A stretch of DNA of 64,000 bases from contig CAVRJU010000005.1 of NCBI GenBank assembly GCA_963721555.1, positions 434,001 to 498,000 of the forward strand, read 5' to 3'. The translations under genes and the position numbers were made by a program. The notes beneath the pieces are model-generated. The model saw only the letters and a list, made by a program, of their open reading frames with translations, had not been told where the DNA came from and ran no database searches. The DNA is from Marmoricola_A sp963721555 (lineage in GTDB: Bacteria > Actinomycetota > Actinomycetes > Propionibacteriales > Nocardioidaceae). Positions 8,501 through 17,766 of this stretch are shown piece by piece (position 1 is the first letter of the stretch; each line of letters starts with the position of its first letter).

Positions 8501-9858
8501 CGTCCCGAACCGTTCGCCGAGCCGTTCGTGGTGCCGCCCACCTCGATGCCGAGGGAGGCGGCCAGGAGCTCGTGGATGTCGACGACGTCGATGTCGACCG
8601 CCTCACCGGCGGCGCTGAGCGGTCGCTCCGACCAGGGGCAGGCACTCACCAGCGTGTCCACCTCGAGGGCGGCCGCCTTCTCCAGTCGGCTCGCGGAGAT
8701 GGCCGCGGTCAGCTCCGGCTTCTCGACCGGGAGGCCTCCCCCACCGCCGGAGCAGTAGGACCACTGGGTCACGCGGTCGACGTCGGAGAAGTCCAGCCCG
8801 GGGATGGACCGCAGGATCTCGCGCGGCTCCTTCCAGACTCCCTTGCGCTTGTTGAGCCGGCAGGGGTCGTGGTAGGTGATCGACCGCTCCACGGGCACCG
8901 ACGGGGTCAGCCTGCCCTCGCGGATCAGCTCGGCGAACAGCTCCACGACGAGCACGACCTCGATGTCGAACTCCTCGCCGAAGTACTTCGGGTAGTCCTC
9001 GGTGAAGGAGATGTAGTCGTGCGGGTCGAGCACGAGCACGCGCTTGGTGCCGGTCGAGCGCCAGTTGTCCAGGTTGTGCCGGGCGAACCGCTGGGCCTGG
9101 TCGACGTACCCCATCTCGGCGGCGGGGCCGCCGCAGCACCACTGCTCCCCCATCAGACCGAACTCGTAGCCGGCCTGCTGCAGGATCTGCGCGACCGCCC
9201 GCGGCACCGACGTGCGGTAGTAGGCGGCCTCGCAGTCGACGAAGAGGACCGACTCGCCGCCGATCGGGATGTCCAGACCGGCGGACCAGTCGCGGACGTT
9301 CTCCTGCCTGATCGGGATCTCGCCGAGCACCGGTTCGTGGGTCGCCTCGTCGGTGCGCGCGTTCCACGTCTTCCAGGCGGGCTGGTGGATGCCGCTCTCC
9401 ACGGCGAAGGCCCGCACCGCCTTGACGACGTCGACCGTGCGGGTGCGGAAGCGGTAGAAGTCGCCGGTGAAGAGCGTGTTGGGGCACCGGAGCTCGCACG
9501 CGCCGCACTGGGTGCAATTGACGTAGTCGCTCGCGACGTCCTCGATGCTCAGCTCGCCCTTGTCCATCGCCACGACGTTGGCGTGGAAGGCGGTCGGGGT
9601 CCACGACTCGTTGCGGGTGACCTGCGTGACGGGGCAGACCTCGCGGCAGAACTTGTGGCCGCTCGAGAAGCAGTTGTACGACGCGTTGCGCCACTCGGCG
9701 GTGAACTCCTCCGTCGGGGTCGGGTCCGGGGAGACCTCGTGCTCGCGCGCGATCTCGTCGGGGATCAGCGCCAGCTCGTCGGGGTTGTCCCGCATGCCCG
9801 GGGTGAAGGGCACCGAGATGGGGTCGGGCCCACCGGGCGGTCGATCCAGCTGCGTCAT
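8497..9858 (-). CDS. (Fe-S)-binding protein with CCG domains (GlcF/HdrD-like)
   Basis: Electron-transfer partner of the FAD oxidase, 453 residues. A standard 4Fe-4S motif CTQCGACELRCPN sits near residue 116; an earlier cluster (NCFSSGHKFCREVCP) has atypical spacing. Two cysteine-rich CCG regions follow: EQWCCGGPAAEMGY, and DPCRLNKRKG with YCSGGGGG, the latter having CSG in place of CCG. It is the first gene of the operon that continues through the oxidase, 99-aa protein, permease and LLM enzyme. No membrane helix is seen, so it may dock to a quinone or cytochrome partner. Confidence 0.87.
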   Translation of the reverse strand: MTQLDRPPGGPDPISVPFTPGMRDNPDELALIPDEIAREHEVSPDPTPTEEFTAEWRNASYNCFSSGHKFCREVCPVTQVTRNESWTPTAFHANVVAMDKGELSIEDVASDYVNCTQCGACELRCPNTLFTGDFYRFRTRTVDVVKAVRAFAVESGIHQPAWKTWNARTDEATHEPVLGEIPIRQENVRDWSAGLDIPIGGESVLFVDCEAAYYRTSVPRAVAQILQQAGYEFGLMGEQWCCGGPAAEMGYVDQAQRFARHNLDNWRSTGTKRVLVLDPHDYISFTEDYPKYFGEEFDIEVVLVVELFAELIREGRLTPSVPVERSITYHDPCRLNKRKGVWKEPREILRSIPGLDFSDVDRVTQWSYCSGGGGGLPVEKPELTAAISASRLEKAAALEVDTLVSACPWSERPLSAAGEAVDIDVVDIHELLAASLGIEVGGTTNGSANGSGR

Positions 9859-9974
9859 GGGACCTCCTGTGGACGAGAGTGATCCAGATCACAGGCTTGG
9901 CAAGATACGGGTCCGCGGCGGCGCCCCACAAGGTCCCGGTCTCCATCTGCCCGTCGGAAGCTGCGGCTCGGACG

Positions 9975-11475
9975 TCAGCGCTGGAGCAGATCGATGTCGA
10001 CGCGCAGCTCGCTGGGGTAGACGTCGACCCCCGGCGGCGCGTCCAAGATCATGCCGGCCTCGGCTCCCGTGATCTGACGGGTGCCTCGGTGGTCGACCAG
10101 GAACCCCAGGCCGTGCGGTGTCAGCCAGACGTAGCGACCCTGCCCGCACTGTCGGGACCGGTAGCCGGCATGCGTCTTCCACCGGTGGTGTCGACGCCCC
10201 AGGGGGCCGGAGTTGTGGGTGCCGGTCTGACCCGGCGGACCTCCGTCGCCCGGATCGACGTACGGCGTGGGGTGGTCGTAGTCGACGCTGCGGCTCGTCG
10301 AGGTCGCGAAGGGCCAGTAGTCGCCACCGGTGACGAGGTATACCCGCTCCTTGAGCGACTCCGGGTGCTCGTAGGCCGTCGTGCGGACCCGGTCGGAGAG
10401 GTCGACGACCGGTTGGACCCGCACCCGAGCGCGGCCGAGGAGGTCCCGCAGCTGGGCGAGCGTGAAGGCCCCGAGGCCCTCCACCCGCGCCACGCCGTCG
10501 GCGCCGCGCAAGACGCTCTCGTGCACGTGCAGGTGGAGCACGCACCGGGGCGCCAGCCTGGTCAGGTCGGCGCCTCGCAACGCGTCGAGCAGTTCGGCGG
10601 GGAACGCCACCGCGCGGTTGAGGAACACCTCGGGCGAACTCGCCGTCCGCCGGTCGAGCCTCGAGCTCGCCCGTCGGTCGAGCCTGTCGAGACCCCTCGT
10701 CCAGCTCGGTGTGCTCGAGCAGCAGGGCGAGCAGCTCGGCCGGTCGAGCCAGCATGCAGAACGCAGCGGAGCGGATCTCGTCGGCGTTGAGGTCGGGGTG
10801 CTGCGGCGAGATGATCTCGGCCACGCGCGCCACCGTCGCGTCCACCCACACCGCCTCGCCGGCCTCGACCCGAGCGATGATCGTCCGCAGCCCCGCCTCG
10901 TCCGTGCGCGAGAGGCTCACGTAGCGCCGCCGTTGCTCGTCGGCCCACCGCTGCTGGTGCAGCTCGGGGTCGGCCTCGATGATCTTGGCCTCGGCGACCG
11001 CCAGCACCCGACCGCCGGACTCCCGCGCGATGATCCGCGCGATCGCCGCGTCCACCAGACCGATGCGGTCCGACGACAGGTGACGCGAGAGCTTGGCCAC
11101 CCTGCGAGCAACGAAGATCTCGGCCTCCGCCCGCCTGCACACCGCCCAGGTCAGCGGCAGCCGGTGCATCAGGTCCATCACGTCCGCCAGCGCATTGGCC
11201 GTCGCCGTCACCCCGGTGCCGCGCGCGAGCGCGATCTCCCCGAGGCTGAAGTCCTGCACCGCTGGAGTGCCCTCACCACCCGTCGGCACCAGCACGTTGC
11301 CGATCGTGCGGGCCCGTCGTCCGTCCGGGCCCTCCGTGGGGTCCGCGGAGTGCACCGCGGCCCACTGGGCCAGCACTTCCAGGTCGCGCACCTCGGCTGC
11401 TCGCCGCGCGCGCACGGCCGCGCTCGACTCGGCGAGCAGCTGCCCGGCATCGAGCTCGAGGAGGTCCTGGTTCAT
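9975..11475 (-). CDS. DUF222/HNH endonuclease-domain protein, frame-broken with repeat insertion
   Basis: Actinobacterial DUF222 protein with a C-terminal HNH nuclease motif (VDYDHPTPY and RRHHRWKTH at about 10185-10290). Start is ATG 11475 (MNQDLLELDAGQLL). The first about 260 residues and the HNH part lie in different frames, shifted by one base around 10640-10700. The joint contains a GGTCGAGCCTGTCGAGACC repeat and translates as low-quality sequence, so repeat insertion may have altered the hinge. Such proteins occur in many copies in Nocardioides-like genomes; their function is unknown, and possibly linked to mobile DNA. Confidence 0.78.
10676..10694. repeat. dispersed GGTCGAG...GTCGAGACC element inside HNH gene
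   Basis: One 19-base copy, GGTCGAGCCTGTCGAGACC, in the opposite orientation to the six copies at 34312-34503. A partial copy (GGTCGAGCCTCGAGC) lies about 25 bases to its left. It sits at the frame break of the DUF222/HNH gene. Confidence 0.75.
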
Positions 11476-11551
11476 GCAATCAGCCTAGAGCCAGCCTCCG
11501 ACACTATACGCTCACACGTTCGACTCCGCGGATGGCGTAGAGCACCTCCGC

Positions 11552-12085
11552 TCAGAGACCGCTGAAGAGGTCGGCGTCGTCGTACACGCGCTTCGGCCGC
11601 TCGACGACGGGCGTCGTCACCGCGCCCTCGAAGCCCGGGCCGGGTGCCGGGGTGGCGCCTGCCTTCCACGCGGTGGCAGCACCGTTCGCCAGCTTGTCGG
11701 CGGCCTCGTTGAGCGGGTGCCCGGAGTGGCCCTTGACCCACGCGAACGTCACGCGCCGGCCCTGCATGGCGGCGTCCAGGGCCTGCATGATCTCGACGTT
11801 GAGCACGGGCTGGCCGTCACCCTTCTTCCACCCGCGACGCTTCCAGCCGGCCATCCACTTGGTGACCGAGTTGATGACGTAGGTGCTGTCGCAGTAGACG
11901 AGCAGGTCCTCGTCGAGGTGAGCCGTCTGCTGGAGCAGGTCGAGCACGCCCGTGAGCTCGGCCTTGTTGTTGGTGCCGGTCGCCCAGCCGCCGGCCGCCC
12001 AGCAGGAGTCGTCGACGTACCACGCCCAGCCGGAGGGGCCGGGGTTGCCGAGGGCCGAGCCGTCCGCGGCGGCGATGATCGTCAC
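11552..12085 (-). CDS. rnhA: ribonuclease HI
   Basis: Degrades RNA in RNA-DNA hybrids. 177 residues with the RNase H fold: AAADGSALGNPGPSGWAWYV (first Asp), NNKAELTGVLDLL (Glu), VYCDSTYVINSVTKW (Asp), WVKGHSGHPLNEAADKLA (His and last Asp). The GTG at 12085 gives the usual MTIIAAADGS start; an ATG at 12118 would add 11 residues that do not look conserved. The about 30-residue C-terminal extension is family-variable. It is monocistronic as far as can be seen. Confidence 0.93.
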   Translation of the reverse strand: MTIIAAADGSALGNPGPSGWAWYVDDSCWAAGGWATGTNNKAELTGVLDLLQQTAHLDEDLLVYCDSTYVINSVTKWMAGWKRRGWKKGDGQPVLNVEIMQALDAAMQGRRVTFAWVKGHSGHPLNEAADKLANGAATAWKAGATPAPGPGFEGAVTTPVVERPKRVYDDADLFSGL

Positions 12086-12137
12086 GGGACGTGATCCTGC
12101 CACCCCGGGAGCGCCCACCAGGGCACCGACCCGAGGA

Positions 12138-12264
12138 TCAGGCCAGCGGCGACGTGGTGCTCTCGACCTGCTGGCTGCCGGCCCGTGTCAGCCACGACGC
12201 CGTCCGGTGCGCGGCGCTGTCACGGCGGGTCTTGTCGGCGAGCACCAGGTCGACGTCCGAGCCC
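12138..12264 (-). pseudogene. possible C-terminal gene remnant
   Basis: About 40 codons ending in TGA at 12138 have almost all G or C in third positions and a normal-looking residue mix (SDVDLVLADKTRRDSAAH). Upstream of about 12265 the same frame runs into a CGACACCGGCTCGACCGGC-like stretch and loses coding character, with no usable start. This suggests the tail of a truncated gene. The family is not recognised. The rest of 12086-12390 holds nothing further that can be supported. Confidence 0.35.
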
Positions 12265-12390
12265 CCGACACCGGCTCGACCGGCATGCCTGTTTCTGGTC
12301 GACGACCGCAGATTCTGACCCCGACTTCTTGCAGGGACCGCCCACAAACCGGCTGGCCTGCAGGGAGTGACCAGGAGCCGGCCAGCCGGG

Positions 12391-13345
12391 CTACTCCACC
12401 TCGGCGATGTGGACCACGGCGTCGCCGGAGTTGACCAGGGGTGCCTCGGTGCGGCCCACGACGATCCCGGGCCGGTCGGCGTGGACGAGCCGGACCCGCT
12501 TGCCGAAGGAGTCGAAGAGCCCGCCGAGGCGTTCGCCCTTCTCGACGCGCTGACCGAGCTCCACCTCGAGGTGGAGCATGCCGGTGCCGCGAGCGCGGAC
12601 CCAGCCGCTGCGCCACGACACCGCGCTCGGCGCCGGCGGCTCCTCGGCGAGCGGCTCGACCATGTCCATCGCGGCCAGCACCCGCCGCACCCCGCGCACC
12701 CCCGCGTCGACGGCCCACTGGTCCATCCGCCAGGCCTCGCCGGCCTCGTAGAGCAGCACCTTGGCGCCACGCTCGCGTGCCGCCGAGCGCAGCGACCCGT
12801 CGCGCAGCTTGGCGTGCATCATCACCGGAGCCGCGAAGGCGGCGGCCAGCTCGCGGGTGCGCGGGTCCTCGAGGTCGGTGCGGATCTGCGGCAGGTTCGA
12901 GCGGCGGTCCGAGCCGGTGTGCAGGTCGATCCCGACCTCGCACTTGTCGATGATCTCCGTGGTCATGAGATGGGCGATGCGGCCGGCGAGCGACCCCCGC
13001 GCCGAGCCGGGGAAGGACCGGTTGAGGTCACGCCGGTCGGGCAGGTAGCGGCTGCCGTTCATGAAGCCCAGCACGTTGACGATGGGTACGGCGATGAGCG
13101 TGCCGCGCAACGTCCTGCGGGTCGAGGTCGGCCAGCACCTGGCGCACCACCTCCACCCCGACGGCCTCGTCGCCGTGGATCGCGGCGTCGATCCACACCG
13201 TCGGCCCGTCCTCGCGGCCGTGCACCACGCGGACCGGCAGGTCGACGTCGGCGCCGGTGACCAGGCGCGTGATCGGCAGCGAGAGGGCCTGGTGGCGTCC
13301 GGGGCGGACGCGGACGGAGCCGATCTCGAAGGAGGGTCGCGCCAT
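12391..13345 (-). CDS. succinylglutamate desuccinylase/aspartoacylase (AstE/M14-like) hydrolase, frame-broken
   Basis: Zinc amidohydrolase/carboxypeptidase-like protein. Zinc motif IHGDEAVG near residue 58, RDLNRSFPGS, GIDLHTGSD, and a C-terminal beta-domain (LHLEVELGQRVEKGERLG) as in aspartoacylase-like enzymes. Start is ATG 13345, overlapping the retropepsin stop (ATGA). The first about 80 residues and the rest are offset by one extra base near 13105-13115. It is coupled to the RimB-like protease and divergent from RimK. A role in removing glutamate or N-acyl groups added by RimK is attractive but inferred from context only. Confidence 0.83.
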
Positions 13346-13818
13346 CAACGCCCCCGGTTGCGCCGGCGTACGGCGAGCCGTGGCCGGCCCCCGACGTACG
13401 ACCGGGACGGGTCGACGGCGAAGCCCTTCGCGAGGGCCTCCCGGCCGATCAGCATGCGGAACCCCATCTCGTCACGGCGACTCAGCGTCACCTCGGCCGG
13501 GGTCACGATGCCCATCAGCGTGACGTCCATGCAGACCACGAGACGGTCCTCGCGGTGGCCCGAGGAGCTGCGGACCTCGCGCCGGTCGACGACCGGGAGC
13601 GACACCGCGACCGCGTCCTCGTCGGAGCCCTGCCAGGGGTGGACCGAGAAGTGCACCCACGGGACGCCGTCCTGGTCGGTCTCGGTGAGGTCGAAGGCGT
13701 GGATGGCGGAGGTCCGGGCCCCGGTGTCGAGCTTGGCCTTGATCCACGTCACGCCGACGCCGGGGAGGGACACCCACTCCCGCCAGCCCGCGACGGTGTA
13801 GGAATGGTCGTCGGCCAC
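13345..13818 (-). CDS. RimB-like retropepsin-fold protease (annotated elsewhere as ATP-dependent zinc protease)
   Basis: 157-residue protein of the family first called ATP-dependent zinc protease and later shown for Pseudomonas RimB to have a retropepsin-like aspartic fold. The aspartic motif is KAKLDTGARTSAIHA at about residues 24-38; the family ending RMLIGREAL is present. GTG 13818 gives MADDHSYTVAGWREWVSLPGVG, the usual start region. It is divergent from a RimK-like ligase and overlaps the AstE-like gene. In Pseudomonas RimB trims the poly-glutamate that RimK adds to ribosomal protein S6, and the same pairing is likely here. Confidence 0.86.
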   Translation of the reverse strand: MADDHSYTVAGWREWVSLPGVGVTWIKAKLDTGARTSAIHAFDLTETDQDGVPWVHFSVHPWQGSDEDAVAVSLPVVDRREVRSSSGHREDRLVVCMDVTLMGIVTPAEVTLSRRDEMGFRMLIGREALAKGFAVDPSRSYVGGRPRLAVRRRNRGR

Positions 13819-13845
13819 CTGTCCCCTTCCCTGGTCTGAGGAACG

Positions 13846-15047
<1,202 letters not shown>

Positions 15048-15060
15048 GCGAGCCGGCGGG

Positions 15061-15729
15061 TCAGGAGCCGCTGCGCGGCACGGGGGCGCGCCAGCGTCGA
15101 CGTACGGCGAGCAGGCGGACGCCGCTGATCAGCGCGACGCACCCCCACGCCACGGCCTCCTGGGTGAGGCCGGCGGACCACGCCGCGGCGTAGAGCGCCG
15201 CCCCCACGAGCGCCGGGATGGCGTAGAGCTCCTGGTCGGTCAGCACCCGCGGGACCTCCCCGGTGAGCAGGTCGCGGACGATCCCGCCGCCGACCGCGGT
15301 CAGCAGTCCCACGACCACGGCCGGCAGCGGGTCGATGGCGAGCTGCAGCGCCTTCAGGGTGCCGGCGACGGCGAAGAGCCCCAGGCCGAGCCCGTCGAGG
15401 AGCATCACGACCCGACCGATGCGGCCCAGCCGCGGGTGGAAGACGAAGGTGAGCACGCCGGCGGCCAGCGCCGCGGCCAGCAGCCGCCAGTCCGAGACGC
15501 CGACCGGCGGCACGGCGCCGATCAGCACGTCGCGCAGGATCCCGCCGCCGAGACCCGCGGCGAAGGCGACGACCAGCACCCCGACGATGTCGAAGCGCTT
15601 GCGCACCGCCGCCAGCCCGCCGGAGAGCGCAAAGACGAACACGCCGACCAGGTCGAGCCCGACCAGCGGCCAGGCCCCCACCGGGTCGGCGAGCGGCACG
15701 TCGGCGAGCACGGTCAGGGGCACGGCCAC
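15061..15729 (-). CDS. TRIC-family (UPF0126) cation channel protein
   Basis: 222-residue integral membrane protein with two repeats of three hydrophobic helices plus a seventh. Each repeat has the glycine signature: AAGLGGGILRDVLIG and TAVGGGIVRDLLTGEVP. This is the prokaryotic trimeric intracellular cation channel family; the bacterial role is unclear (small monovalent cations in studied homologues). Start is GTG 15729, and the stop lies 13 bases past the RimK stop in convergent orientation. Confidence 0.92.
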   Translation of the reverse strand: MAVPLTVLADVPLADPVGAWPLVGLDLVGVFVFALSGGLAAVRKRFDIVGVLVVAFAAGLGGGILRDVLIGAVPPVGVSDWRLLAAALAAGVLTFVFHPRLGRIGRVVMLLDGLGLGLFAVAGTLKALQLAIDPLPAVVVGLLTAVGGGIVRDLLTGEVPRVLTDQELYAIPALVGAALYAAAWSAGLTQEAVAWGCVALISGVRLLAVRRRWRAPVPRSGS

Positions 15730-15764
15730 TGATCCTAGGCGCGTTCGTCGACCAACCGTGCGGA

Positions 15765-15828
15765 CGAACGGGCAGCTCGGCCGGTCATGACCGCGGTGGG
15801 AGCCACATCGGGGAGAGCTGCCCGTTCG
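15765..15828. repeat. 14-bp perfect inverted repeat with 36-nt loop
   Basis: CGAACGGGCAGCTC (15765-15778) is exactly complementary to GAGCTGCCCGTTCG (15815-15828). The loop contains a further palindrome, GGTCATGACC (15783-15792). It lies between the SPL-like gene stop (15856) and the TRIC start (15729), both leftward. It could terminate SPL transcripts, be a processed RNA structure, or be a small palindromic mobile repeat; no U-run is seen. Confidence 0.7.
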
Positions 15829-15855
15829 GACGTGCGGAACCGGTCGCTGCCGGGG

Positions 15856-16941
15856 TCAGAACGCGTAGCGGACCCGGCACCCGGGCAGCTCGGTGGCGAT
15901 CAGGCCGCGCAGCTCACGCTCCCACGTCGCCTTCCACCGGTGGCGGTAGCGGACGTTGTCCTGCCCGCTCTGGCTCACCTTCGACTCCTGCAGGTCGGGG
16001 CGCCACAGCTGCTCCTCCGCCTTCGGGTGCCATCCCAGGTTGACCTCGTGCAGGCCGGCGTTGTGGGTCAGGAAGATCACCTCGCACGCGAGCTGCGCCC
16101 GGGCCGCGGGGCCGACCGTGTCGGCGACCTGCCGCAGCAGCTCACGCCACTCCTGCTGCCAGTGCTCGTGGACCACGACGGGACTGAAGTTCAGGTGCAC
16201 CTCGTAGCCTGCGGCAACGAAGTCGTCGACGGCCTCGAGCCGCTCGGCGATCGTCGAGGTGCGCAGGTCGAGGACCTTCGCCATCTCCTGTGGCATCAGC
16301 GAGAAGCGGACACGGGTCCCCCCACGTGGGTCCCAACCGAGCAGGTCACGGTTGACGAACTTGGTCGCGAAGGACGCCTTGGCGCCGTCGGTGCGGGCGA
16401 AGAGGTCGACGAGGTCGCGCACGTTGTCGCTGACCATCGCGTCGACCGAGCAGTCGCTGTTCTCGCCGATGTCGTAGACCCAGTCGACCGGGTCGCACTG
16501 GTTCGGCGCGGGTTTGGGACCCTGCCTGCGGACGTGACGCTCGAGGTAGCTCGCCACCTGGTCGCCGTTGACGAACACCGTGATCGGGTTGGCGTAGCCC
16601 TTGCGCCGCGGCACGTAGCAATAGGCGCACGCCATCGCGCACCCGTTGGCCGTCGAGGGCGCGATGAAGTCCGCCGACCGACCGTTGAGCCGTGCGGCGA
16701 GGCTCTTCTTGCGTCCCAGCACCAGCACCTGGCGCTTGTTGCGGACCCAGTCCTTCACCCCGCCGGGGTTGCCGTAGAGGCCGGGGACGGACTGGTGGGA
16801 GTCGACTGGGACGCGCTCGGCGTCAGGGAACCGGGCGAGGATCTCCGCGCCCCGCGGGTGCGTCGGTACGTCGCGCTCGTGGAAGATCGTGCGGACGTCG
16901 AGCATGCGTCGCGCGCGGACGTCACGGGTCGGGGTGGTCAC
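15856..16941 (-). CDS. spore photoproduct lyase-family radical SAM protein
   Basis: About 361-residue radical-SAM protein. CAMACAYC near residue 108 is the cluster motif with the spacing used by this family (C-x3-C-x2-C), followed by YVPRRKGYANPITVFVN. Family features GENSDCSVDAMVSDN and FATKFVNRDLLGWDP are present. GTG 16941 (MTTPTRDVRARRMLDVRTIFHE) is preferred; ATG 16905 is the alternative. The organism type suggested here does not make endospores, so repair of the spore photoproduct is not assured; the substrate is unknown. Confidence 0.85.
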   Translation of the reverse strand: MTTPTRDVRARRMLDVRTIFHERDVPTHPRGAEILARFPDAERVPVDSHQSVPGLYGNPGGVKDWVRNKRQVLVLGRKKSLAARLNGRSADFIAPSTANGCAMACAYCYVPRRKGYANPITVFVNGDQVASYLERHVRRQGPKPAPNQCDPVDWVYDIGENSDCSVDAMVSDNVRDLVDLFARTDGAKASFATKFVNRDLLGWDPRGGTRVRFSLMPQEMAKVLDLRTSTIAERLEAVDDFVAAGYEVHLNFSPVVVHEHWQQEWRELLRQVADTVGPAARAQLACEVIFLTHNAGLHEVNLGWHPKAEEQLWRPDLQESKVSQSGQDNVRYRHRWKATWERELRGLIATELPGCRVRYAF

Positions 16942-16987
16942 GTCGAGGACGCTAGCGGTCGTCGCCGACAGGTCGGCGCGAGCCCGC

Positions 16988-17416
16988 TCAGGCTTTCCGG
17001 CTCTCCAGCCGCGTCGCGACGCGGCGGGCGGCGGCCTCGTGCACCGGGTCACCGCTCATCACCGCCGCCAGCCGCAGGTGCGGCAACGCGCCGGCCAGCT
17101 CGTCGCGGCGCTCGAGGGTGCGCCCCAGCGCGTGGTGCGCCCAGTCGTCGCTGGGGTCGTCGTCGACGAGGGACCGCAGCTCCGCCTCGGCCTTCGCCAG
17201 CTGGGCGCGGATCATGAAGGCCCAGGCGCGCAGCGAGCGCAGGCCGCGGTTGCCCGGCTCCTGCTCGAGGGCGGGTCCGATCACGGCGAGCGCCTCGACG
17301 GGAGCCCGGCGGGCGAGCAGGTCGTGCGCCACGCGGTACGCCGACTCGGGTGCGTCCTGACCGGGAAGCACGAGGGGTGGGACGCCGAGAGGGGGGAGGT
17401 CGTCGAACTCGCTCAT
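16988..17416 (-). CDS. tetratricopeptide-repeat protein
   Basis: 142 residues. Two TPR-like helical hairpins (about 30-62 and 66-100: ALAVIGPALEQEPGNRGLRSLRAWAF; AELRSLVDDDPSDDWAHHALGRTL) and a third partial one. It has no signal or membrane helix, so is probably a cytoplasmic scaffold. It lies 46 bases upstream of the SPL-like gene in the same direction and may share its transcript. The partner is unknown. Confidence 0.8.
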   Translation of the reverse strand: MSEFDDLPPLGVPPLVLPGQDAPESAYRVAHDLLARRAPVEALAVIGPALEQEPGNRGLRSLRAWAFMIRAQLAKAEAELRSLVDDDPSDDWAHHALGRTLERRDELAGALPHLRLAAVMSGDPVHEAAARRVATRLESRKA

Positions 17417-17520
17417 GCCGGGTCAACCACGCCGGAGTCGTCCGTGTTCCTGGGCCCGCTGCCCCACCCGGCGGCGGTCGCCCGGGCATGGACCGCGGAC
17501 GGACGGGTACTGCACCTTCC

Positions 17521-17703
17521 ATGACGACGACGCCGCAGGAACCCGACCAGCCTGACCACGCCGACGAGCCCGACCAGGACGCCGAGCCGCCGACGCCCAC
17601 CGGTGAGGAGCCGGACGCGACCCAGCTCGACGACGCCACGGCGGAGCCGGCCAGTCATCCCGACCCGGATCCGGACGCCGGGCCGCAGGCCGAGCACGCC
17701 TGA
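17521..17703 (+). CDS. 60-aa acidic proline-rich hypothetical protein
   Basis: Small ORF from ATG 17521 (MTTTPQEPDQPDHADEPDQD) made almost wholly of Asp, Glu, Pro, Gln and Ala. It is probably disordered and highly acidic. It lies between the divergent TPR gene and selO. Low complexity makes the coding call uncertain; no family is recognised. Confidence 0.4.
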   Translation: MTTTPQEPDQPDHADEPDQDAEPPTPTGEEPDATQLDDATAEPASHPDPDPDAGPQAEHA

Positions 17704-17766
17704 GGACCGGGAGGACCGATGGGCGACCACCCGCTGCTCCCTCCGGCCCCGACGTAGCCTCGTCCC

